The translations under genes and the position numbers were made by a program. Positions 56,319 to 64,000 of a stretch of 64,000 nucleotides of DNA are shown one piece after another; positions within the stretch are counted from its first letter, which is position 1, and every line of letters begins with the position of its first letter. The DNA comes from Pseudomonas chlororaphis subsp. piscium. GTDB lineage: Bacteria; Pseudomonadota; Gammaproteobacteria; Pseudomonadales; Pseudomonadaceae. The notes under the pieces are model-generated. The model was not told the origin of the DNA and ran no database searches. It worked only from the letters and a program-made list of their open reading frames with translations. The stretch lies in assembly GCF_003850345.1 (NCBI RefSeq), contig NZ_CP027707.1, positions 1,860,001-1,924,000 on the forward strand, in the 5' to 3' direction.

Positions 56319-56382
56319 AAGCCCGCCTGGCAACGCAATGCGGCTCTCAGTGAGCCGCCTTATACGCCAGGCGGGCTTTTTT
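56319..56382. terminator. Nested-hairpin terminator between convergent genes
   Basis: A 13-bp outer stem AAGCCCGCCTGGC/GCCAGGCGGGCTT encloses an inner stem GCGGCTC/GAGCCGC and is followed by TTTTTT on the plus strand. Confidence 0.85.
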
Positions 56383-56397
56383 GTGTCTGTCAGCCAT

Positions 56398-57572
<1,175 letters not shown>

Positions 57573-57576
<4 letters not shown>

Positions 57577-58949
57577 GTTAGCGATCTCCGTAAGTGATTG
57601 AGCATGTCGACCCGGGTAATCAAGCCGTGGAAGCCCGAGGCGTCGGCGATGATCGCCACGAAGCCACGGTCGAGTTCCGCCTCCAGTTCGGCCAGGCTGG
57701 CGCTGGGAGGCAGGGTTTCCAACTGATCGCTCATGGCGCTGGCCACGGTCTTGCGAAAGTGCGAAGCGTCTTCGTGCACGCCCAGCAGGATGTCCGACTC
57801 GTCGATCACCCCGATCAGCCGCTGCCCGTCCACCAGCACCGGCAGTTGCGAGACGTCGGCCAGGCGCATGCGCTGGAAGGCGGTGAGCAGGGTGTCGTCC
57901 GGCCCGACGCTGATTACCCGGCCGTCCTCGAAGCGTCGCGCGATCAGGTCGCGCAGATCGCCGTAGCGCTTGCGTGCAAGCAGGCCCTGATCGTTCATCC
58001 ATTGGTCGTTGTAGACCTTCGACAGGTAGCGGGTGCCGGTGTCGCAGACGAAGCTGACCACCCGTTTCGGCTCGGTCTGCTCGCGGCAGTAGCGTAGTGC
58101 CGCGGCCAGCAGGGTGCCGGTCGAAGAGCCGCCGAGAATGCCCTCGGCGCGCAGCAGTTGGCGGGCGTGCTCGAAGCTTTCCTCGTCGCTGATGGAGTAG
58201 GCCTTGCGCACGCTGGAAAGGTCGGCAATGGACGGAATGAAGTCTTCACCGATGCCTTCCACCGCCCAGGAGCCAGGCGTATCCAGGGTGCCACTGCGGC
58301 TGTATTCGGCCATCACCGAGCCCACCGGGTCGGCCAGGACCATCTCCAGGTCCGGCTGCACCCGGCGGAAGAACCGGGTCAAGCCGGTCAGGGTGCCGGC
58401 CGAGCCGACGCCGACCACTATGGCGTCCACATCATGTTGGGTCTGGGCCCAGATTTCCGGCGCCGTGCTGCACTCGTGGGCCAGCGGGTTGGCCGGGTTG
58501 TTGAACTGATCGGCGAAGAAGGCGTCGGGAATCTCCTTGGTCAGTCGCGCGGCCATGTCCTGGTAGTAGTCAGGGTGGCCCTTGCCGACGTCGGAGCGGG
58601 TGATGTGCACTTCGGCGCCCATCGCCTTGAGGTGCAGGACCTTCTCGGTGGACATCTTGTCCGGCACCACCAGGACCACCCGGTAGCCCTTGGCGCGACC
58701 GACCAGGGCCAGGCCGAGGCCAGTGTTGCCGGCGGTGGCCTCGACTATGGTGCCACCGGGTCGCAGGCGGCCGTCGCGCTCGGCGGCGTCGATCATCGCC
58801 AGGCCGATGCGGTCTTTGATCGAACCTCCGGGGTTTTGCGATTCAAGCTTGAGAAACAGCGTACAGGGGCCGGTATCGAAACGGCTGACACGCACCAGCG
58901 GCGTGTTGCCGATCAGTTCGAGCACGGCAGGACGGGAGTCGTTTGGCAT
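57573..58949 (-). CDS. Cystathionine beta-synthase
   Basis: A 458-aa PLP enzyme that condenses serine and homocysteine. The catalytic part has NTPLVRV, LESQNPGGSIKDR with PLP Lys45, EATAGNTGLGLA and the phosphate loop VGSAGTLTGL (given as GVGSAGT). The C-terminal ~120 residues form a CBS-domain pair, usually regulatory. The N-terminal heme domain of animal enzymes is absent. The start at 58949 follows GAGGTG. It is first in a two-gene operon with the gamma-lyase. Confidence 0.93.
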
Positions 58950-59087
58950 GTGGTCACCTCGCTGCGCAAAGTTGCGCTGGATGGACAGCGACCCACGGCG
59001 AATCATCGCGCGGCGGTCGCAGGCAATGCATCGCTTGGACCATAGGCCGGGATCCGGCTACCCGCAACCGCTCGCGGTCGGTCGGTA

Positions 59088-59105
59088 CCTGGTTGCGCAA
59101 CCAGG
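59088..59105. promoter_or_regulatory. Perfect 18-bp palindrome upstream of the cystathionine beta-synthase gene
   Basis: CCTGGTTGCGCAACCAGG is fully self-complementary and lies about 140 bp before the synthase start, in the 211-bp gap after the pirin gene. It has no T run, so an operator is more likely than a terminator. The function is unproven. Confidence 0.45.
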
Positions 59106-59160
59106 CGGCGGTGGAGACTGGCCGGTGTTTGGCCCGTTCCGAACCGCCGAACGCCAGCCG

Positions 59161-60048
59161 CTACAGGGGTGACGGCGAGCCTTTGCCTTTGGGCAATTCG
59201 ATTCGTTCGCTTTCTCCCGGCACCCTCGGCCAGTCGCCGGCGGCCCAGCGTTGGCGGGCTTCATCGATACGGGCCGGGTCGCTGGAGACGAAGTTCCAGT
59301 TGATCCGCCGTGGACCGTCCAGCGGCGCGCCGCCGAACAGCACGGCGTGGCAGTCGCTGTCGGCGAACAGGGTGGGGGTGGTTCCGATCGGCAGGATCAC
59401 CAGCGCATGGGGCTCTATGGGCTCGCCATCCAGCTGGGCGTCGCCTTCGAGCACGTACAGGGCGCGCTCCTCGTGTTCGGCGGGGATCAGCAGGGTGGTC
59501 GCGGTCTGAAGCTGTAGTTCGGCATACAGGGTCGGGGAGAGCACCGGGACCGGCGATTCCAGGCAGAAACCGCTGCCGGCGATCATGCGGATCTTGACCC
59601 CAAGGTTGTCGCTGACCGGCAGGGTCGCGGCCGGGTGGTGGCTGTAGTGCCCCGGGCCTTGTTCATGGGCCTTGGGGGAGGCCAGCCAGACTTGCAGGCC
59701 GTGCATGCTGAAGTCGCTGTCGATCAGCGCCTGCGGGGTGCGTTCGACGTGGGCGATGGCGCTGCCGGCAGTCATCCAGCTGACATCCCCCTGGTTCACC
59801 ACCTGATCGGAACCCAGGCTGTCCTTATGCTGGATCTGCCCCTGGAACAGATAGGTCAGGGTCGACAGGCCGATATGCGGATGCTGGCGGATATTCATGC
59901 CCTTGCCCGCGGGGTAGCGGGTTTGCAGCATGTGATCGAAAAACACGAAGGGCCCGACACTGCGGCATTGGGCCGAGGGCAGCGGACGCAGGATGGGTTG
60001 GCCTTCAACGTCCTCGGCGCGAGGGCGAATCACGAGCGGTGTGTTCAT
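59161..60048 (-). CDS. Pirin family protein
   Basis: A 295-aa bicupin. The N-terminal cupin has FVFFDHML and the metal-site pattern NIRQHPHIGLSTLTYLFQG (His, His) with VNQGDVSWMTAGSAIAHVERTP. The second cupin is at about 175-275. Bacterial pirins bind iron and some show quercetinase activity; the role here is unknown. Confidence 0.93.
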   Translation of the reverse strand: MNTPLVIRPRAEDVEGQPILRPLPSAQCRSVGPFVFFDHMLQTRYPAGKGMNIRQHPHIGLSTLTYLFQGQIQHKDSLGSDQVVNQGDVSWMTAGSAIAHVERTPQALIDSDFSMHGLQVWLASPKAHEQGPGHYSHHPAATLPVSDNLGVKIRMIAGSGFCLESPVPVLSPTLYAELQLQTATTLLIPAEHEERALYVLEGDAQLDGEPIEPHALVILPIGTTPTLFADSDCHAVLFGGAPLDGPRRINWNFVSSDPARIDEARQRWAAGDWPRVPGESERIELPKGKGSPSPL

Positions 60049-60110
60049 GGTGCATTCCAGGCTGATCGGGTTATGCCCGGGAGCATAACCCGCTTGTGCA
60101 ACCCTTGGCG

Positions 60111-60527
60111 CTATTGGCTGAACGCGCCTTCGGAGAGGTGGGTCTCGATGCTCACCTCGGCGGTGGTCATCAGCTTGTGCACCGGGCAGCGGTCGGCGAC
60201 GCGATGCAGTTCTTCACGCTGGGCGTCGGTGAGCACGCCTTTGAGGGTCAGCTTGACGTGCAGCGCGTATTTGCCTTTCTGCTCCTGGCTGTTGTCGTGC
60301 TTGACCTCGACCGTGACGCCCGTGAGCGGAATCTCTTTTTTCTGCGCATACAGCTTGAGGGTCAGGGCCTTGCAGGCGCCCAGGGCGGCATCGAAGAAGT
60401 CGTGGGGTTCCGGCGCGGAGCCTTCGCCACCCAGGGTCTTGGGCAGGTCGGCGAACAATTGGTGGTCATCGATCTGGATGCTGTGGCGGAAACCTTCGCT
60501 GGATTCGGTGTTGACGGTGATAGTCAT
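60111..60527 (-). CDS. OsmC family peroxidase-like protein
   Basis: A 138-aa OsmC/Ohr-fold protein with PHDFFDAALGACKALTLKLYAQKK, which contains the first Cys of the family, and RVADRCPVHKL with the second Cys near residue 115. The two Cys are those that reduce organic hydroperoxides in OsmC. The length is normal. Confidence 0.9.
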   Translation of the reverse strand: MTITVNTESSEGFRHSIQIDDHQLFADLPKTLGGEGSAPEPHDFFDAALGACKALTLKLYAQKKEIPLTGVTVEVKHDNSQEQKGKYALHVKLTLKGVLTDAQREELHRVADRCPVHKLMTTAEVSIETHLSEGAFSQ

Positions 60528-60739
60528 GGCGGACCTCGGGCAGTGGTGAGCAGTCGGAACAGAGGTTGAAAGGTGGTGCAGTTATAGAGCATTACGCTGT
60601 CTGTGCGTTCCACTTTTTCTACTTCGTGCTGCCAGGGACACGCTCTGCCCGTCGAGGGTCGAGGGTAGCGATGCAGGTTTGTCATCAGCCTGTCATGCCT
60701 GCGTCATAGGCTCGCGCCATCTCAATCAAGGAGCGCGAT

Positions 60740-61204
60740 ATGCACCTCACCCGTTTAAGCGCATTGGCGGCGCTGATGATGCTCAGTGGCCTTGCCAATG
60801 CTGAAGTCCGTGTCGAAGGACCGGTGGAATATGGTGTGTTTGAGGGGCCGAAGGCCGCGTTGCAGTCGGGTGAGCGGGTGCTGCGGCGCAGCAACGAGAA
60901 TATCGAGCAGACCGAGATAGTGCCCGCGCGGCTGGGCACCAAGTTCGGCCTGCGTTATCAGCTGGCCGGCAAGGTGGCCGAGGATGTGCCGCTGACCCTG
61001 CTGTATTTCACGCCAGGTATCCGTACCCCGGATGGCAAGCGTCACGACAAGCTCGAAGTGACCCAGAAACTGGTGCCGGGCGCGCCGCAGGACATCATGG
61101 CCTACGAGTTCACCGAGAGTCATGAAGTGATCCCCGGCGAGTGGCGTTTCATGGTGTTCCAGGGTGACCGTTTGTTGGTTCAGCAGCGTTTTACTGTACG
61201 CTGA
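60740..61204 (+). CDS. Exported DUF3859 domain protein
   Basis: A 154-aa protein with a signal peptide (1-21, GLANA) and the DUF3859 pattern: VEYGVFEG near the start of the mature chain, LGTKFGLRYQL, and the C-terminal SHEVIPGEWRFMVFQGDRLLVQQRF. The function is unknown. AAGGAG precedes the ATG. It is single by context. Confidence 0.85.
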   Translation: MHLTRLSALAALMMLSGLANAEVRVEGPVEYGVFEGPKAALQSGERVLRRSNENIEQTEIVPARLGTKFGLRYQLAGKVAEDVPLTLLYFTPGIRTPDGKRHDKLEVTQKLVPGAPQDIMAYEFTESHEVIPGEWRFMVFQGDRLLVQQRFTVR

Positions 61205-61259
61205 ATCGTTTACGCCCAGGCATCGGAGTGCTTGGGCGTTTTGATATCACGTTTTCGTC

Positions 61260-61286
61260 TTAAGCAAATTTTCCGGGACCCGATAC
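61260..61286 (+). promoter_or_regulatory. Candidate FliA (sigma-28) promoter of the chemoreceptor gene
   Basis: TTAA (61260-61263), a 15-bp spacer and CCCGATAC (61279-61286), compared with the consensus TAAA-N15-GCCGATAA. It lies about 56 bp before the receptor start, the expected distance. Confidence 0.5.
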
Positions 61287-61341
61287 TTTCAACAGCAGCC
61301 CGCTGCATGGCGAATGCAGCGCTTTTGGAAGGAACCGGAGA

Positions 61342-62967
61342 ATGAGCATCAGGAGTCTCAACATTGCACCGCGCGCGGGCCTGGGCTTCGGTCTGCTGGC
61401 GCTGATGGTGTTCGGCCTGGGGGCGTTCGCCCTGCTGCAGATGTCGAACATGCGTGCGCAGTCCGACGAGGTCGACAACAACTGGCTGCCCAGTGTGATG
61501 TCGGTGGGCGAAATGAATCAGGACCTGCTGCGGGTCCGCGCGCTGACCATGCGCTTGCTGCTCAACCGCAGCCCCCAGGCCCTGGCGCAGAACGAAAGCA
61601 AGCTCAATGAGATCAAGAGCGGTATGAAGGTGGCCCAGGAGCGCTATAACGCGCTGATTGTGCTGCCGGAAGAGCGCGTACTGTTCGATCGCTACAAAGC
61701 CGCCGAGAAACGTTACCTCGAGCACCAGAACCAGGTGATGGCGCTGTCGCAACAGGGACGGCTAGAGGATGCGGTCGCGGTGGTCAATGGCGAAATGAGC
61801 CAGCTGGCCGATGACCTGGCGGGTACCCTCAACGAACTGGTAGCCCTGAACCGGAACAATTCCAACCTGGCCACCGAGCTGGCCCGGGCGGTGTTCAACA
61901 GCGCCAAGGTCTGGGTGGTGGTGATGATCGTGGTGGCCGGCCTGATGACCATTGTCCTGGCCCTGTTGCTCACCCGCAGCATTGTGCTGCCGCTCTCGCA
62001 GTCGCTGAGCGTGGCCGAAGTGGTGGCCGGTGGCGACCTGACCGAGGACATCCGCATCAGCGGCAAGGATGAGCCGGCGCGCCTGCTACAGGCGCTCAAG
62101 GCCATGCAGCACAGCCTGCGGGAGACCATCCGGCGCATCGCCGACTCTTCCAGCCAGTTGGCCTCTGCCTCGGAGGAGCTCAATTGCGTGACCGAGGACG
62201 CCACCCGTGGCCTGCATCAGCAGAGCCAGGAAATCGAGCAGGCGGCGACGGCGGTGAACCAGATGACCGCCGCGGTGGAGGAGGTGGCCAGCAATGCCGT
62301 GGCGACATCCGAAGCCTCCCGTCAGTCCGACCTGATTGCCCAGCATGGGCGTGAGCAGGTGCGGCAGACAGTGCAGTCCATCGAGTCCTTGGCCGACGAC
62401 GTGACCGCCAACGCCTCCCAGGTCGAAGAGCTGGCGCAGAAGGTCTATGGCATCAGCAAGGTGCTCGATGTGATTCGCTCGGTGGCCGAGCAGACCAACC
62501 TGCTGGCTCTGAATGCGGCCATCGAGGCGGCACGGGCCGGGGATGCCGGCCGCGGGTTTGCGGTGGTGGCGGACGAGGTACGGGCACTGGCTCATCGCAC
62601 CCAGCAATCGACCCAGGAAATCGAGCAGATGATCGGCGGCATTCAGCAGGGCACCGACCAGGCTGTCAGCTCCATGCAGCAGAGCAACAGCCGGGCCCGC
62701 TCGACCCTGGAGCTGGCCAAGGCGGCGGGGGCGGCGCTGGAGGAAATCGCCGGGGCGATCACCCTGATCAACGAGCGCAACACGGTGATTGCCAGCGCCT
62801 CGGAGGAGCAGGCGGCGGTGGCCAGGGAGGTGGACCGCAACCTTATGAACATCCGCGACCTGGCCATGCAGACCTCGGCCGGGGCCAACCAGACCAGCGC
62901 CGCGAGCCAGGAGCTGTCGCGACTGGCGGTGGACCTGAACACCCTGGTGGCGCGCTTTTCGGTGTAA
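61342..62967 (+). CDS. Methyl-accepting chemotaxis protein
   Basis: A 541-aa transmembrane chemoreceptor. TM1 is at about 10-31, then a periplasmic four-helix-bundle (4HB_MCP) sensor (about 32-188), TM2 (190-212), a HAMP domain (213-265) and a long cytoplasmic coiled coil. The signalling tip has the hallmark [25 protein letters not shown]-terminal NWETF-type pentapeptide is absent. The ligand is unknown. Confidence 0.95.
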   Translation: MSIRSLNIAPRAGLGFGLLALMVFGLGAFALLQMSNMRAQSDEVDNNWLPSVMSVGEMNQDLLRVRALTMRLLLNRSPQALAQNESKLNEIKSGMKVAQERYNALIVLPEERVLFDRYKAAEKRYLEHQNQVMALSQQGRLEDAVAVVNGEMSQLADDLAGTLNELVALNRNNSNLATELARAVFNSAKVWVVVMIVVAGLMTIVLALLLTRSIVLPLSQSLSVAEVVAGGDLTEDIRISGKDEPARLLQALKAMQHSLRETIRRIADSSSQLASASEELNCVTEDATRGLHQQSQEIEQAATAVNQMTAAVEEVASNAVATSEASRQSDLIAQHGREQVRQTVQSIESLADDVTANASQVEELAQKVYGISKVLDVIRSVAEQTNLLALNAAIEAARAGDAGRGFAVVADEVRALAHRTQQSTQEIEQMIGGIQQGTDQAVSSMQQSNSRARSTLELAKAAGAALEEIAGAITLINERNTVIASASEEQAAVAREVDRNLMNIRDLAMQTSAGANQTSAASQELSRLAVDLNTLVARFSV

Positions 62968-63001
62968 GTGCTTTGATACCAGGGAAAACAATCGCCCAAT
63001 A

Positions 63002-63032
63002 AAAAACGCCCCGAACCAGTCGGGGCGTTTTT
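63002..63032. terminator. Bidirectional intrinsic terminator
   Basis: A 12-bp stem AAAAACGCCCCG/CGGGGCGTTTTT with a 7-nt loop lies between the chemoreceptor gene and fabB. Confidence 0.92.
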
Positions 63033-63053
63033 CATGTGGCGAAGCAGCGGGGC

Positions 63054-64000
63054 TTACTTGCCCTGCCAGCGCTTCAGGACCAGGGTGGCGTTGGTGCCGC
63101 CGAAGCCGAAGCTGTTGCTCATCACGGTGTTGATGGTGGCGTCTTCGCGAGTCTTGGTCAGGATCGGCATATCGGCCACTTCCGGATCCAGCTCGTCGAT
63201 GTTGGCCGAACCTGCCATGAAGTTGCCTTCCATCATCAGCAGGCAGTAGATCGCTTCGTGAACGCCGGCGGCGCCCAGGGAGTGACCCGACAGGCTCTTG
63301 GTGGAGCTGATGGCTGGAGCCTTGTCGCCGAACACTTCACGCACACCTTTCATTTCCGCGACGTCGCCGACCGGAGTCGAGGTGCCGTGGGTGTTCAGGT
63401 AGTCGATCGGTGCGTCGACGGTGGACATGGCCATCTGCATGCAACGGATTGCACCTTCGCCGCTTGGCGCCACCATGTCGTAGCCGTCGGACGTCGCGCC
63501 GTAGCCAACGATTTCGGCGTAGATCTTCGCGCCACGGGCCAGGGCGTGTTCCAGCTCCTCGACTACTACCATGCCGCCACCGCCGGCGATGACAAAACCG
63601 TCACGGTCGGCGTCGTAGGCGCGGGAGGCTTGTTCCGGGGTGTCATTGCGCTTGCTGGACAGGGCGCCCATGGCGTCGAACAGGAACGACTGGCTCCAGT
63701 GTTCTTCTTCACCGCCGCCGGCGAACACGATGTCCTGCTTGCCCATCTGGATCTGTTCCATGGCGGTACCGATGCAGTGAGCACTGGTGGCGCAGGCGGA
63801 AGCGATGGAGTAGTTCAGGCCCTTGATCTTGAACGGAGTGGCCAGGCAGGCGGAAACGGTGCTGCTCATGGTCCGCGTTACGCGGTATGGGCCGACGCGC
63901 TTGACGCCTTTCTCGCGCAGGATGTCCAGCGCTTCCATCTGGTTCAGGGTCGAGGCGCCGCCGGAGCCGGCGATCAGGCCGGTACGCGGGTTGGAAACCT
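63054..64000 (-). CDS. fabB: Beta-ketoacyl-ACP synthase I (partial)
   Basis: The C-terminal ~315 residues; the N-terminus lies beyond the right edge of the window. This is the condensing enzyme for fatty-acid elongation needed for unsaturated fatty acids. The catalytic Cys is in [11 protein letters not shown], with the two His in [11 protein letters not shown] and [14 protein letters not shown], and the C-terminal [15 protein letters not shown] is intact. The reading frame stays open through 64000 ([14 protein letters not shown]). Confidence 0.95.
   Translation of the reverse strand, partial: VSNPRTGLIAGSGGASTLNQMEALDILREKGVKRVGPYRVTRTMSSTVSACLATPFKIKGLNYSIASACATSAHCIGTAMEQIQMGKQDIVFAGGGEEEHWSQSFLFDAMGALSSKRNDTPEQASRAYDADRDGFVIAGGGGMVVVEELEHALARGAKIYAEIVGYGATSDGYDMVAPSGEGAIRCMQMAMSTVDAPIDYLNTHGTSTPVGDVAEMKGVREVFGDKAPAISSTKSLSGHSLGAAGVHEAIYCLLMMEGNFMAGSANIDELDPEVADMPILTKTREDATINTVMSNSFGFGGTNATLVLKRWQGK

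Overview
The window is a continuous piece of a Pseudomonas chromosome, most likely from the P. fluorescens species complex. Evidence for this is the high GC content, the gltA–sdhCDAB–sucAB–lpd–sucCD–brnQ–htpG order typical of Pseudomonas, the gcl–hyi–glxR–ttuD–pyk glyoxylate operon, and repeated intergenic elements built from TGTAGCCGCTGCCG and TGTAGGAGCGAGCGGGC units, which are common in fluorescent pseudomonads. I see no rRNA, tRNA, CRISPR array, transposase, integrase or prophage gene. The identity rests on recognition from memory, not on a database search.

Layout. 1–1370: a secreted DUF5666-like protein and a RidA-family protein. 1384–4267 (minus): sulfate-binding protein, a voltage-gated K+ channel with a C-terminal zinc ribbon, and a urea transporter. 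4281–12468: the glyoxylate/tartronate semialdehyde pathway (gcl, hyi, glxR, ttuD, pyk on the minus strand), a divergent GlcG-like gene and a TetR regulator. REP-type repeats interrupt the operon, and two perfect TTGTATACAA palindromes lie in the divergent promoter region. 12604–13530: a DUF808 membrane protein.

13582–25904 is the accessory core of the window: a MocR regulator and a divergent cluster of eleven genes. In order these encode an SGNH hydrolase, a 28-residue peptide, a heme-oxygenase-like protein, an amidinotransferase, a LysE exporter, an O-carbamoyltransferase, a 47-residue membrane peptide, a class III aminotransferase, a formyltransferase and two more LysE exporters. Gene content and order match my recollection of the gvgA–K cluster of P. 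fluorescens WH6, which makes 4-formylaminooxyvinylglycine (germination-arrest factor). The cluster has no NRPS or PKS gene. Its two tiny ORFs (87 and 144 nt) agree with the published report that two ORFs under 150 nt are essential. Their role is not explained by any family I can assign with certainty. The 47-residue protein looks like the C-terminal half of an SxtJ-type partner of carbamoyltransferases.

25911–35850: a FUSC-family exporter with a dyad operator, an MlaA-like protein coupled to an alpha/beta hydrolase, a membrane-tethered GH17 glycosidase, a betaine-binding protein, and a DUF485/ActP acetate symporter pair. 36088–49162: the TCA block with divergent gltA and sdh promoters and internal hairpins between sdhB and sucA and between sucB and lpd. 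49489–64000: brnQ, small membrane and lipoprotein genes, two PaaI-type thioesterases, htpG, a dienelactone hydrolase, a reverse-transsulfuration pair (cystathionine gamma-lyase and cystathionine beta-synthase), pirin, OsmC, a DUF3859 protein, a chemoreceptor with a candidate FliA promoter, and the C-terminal part of fabB running off the right edge.
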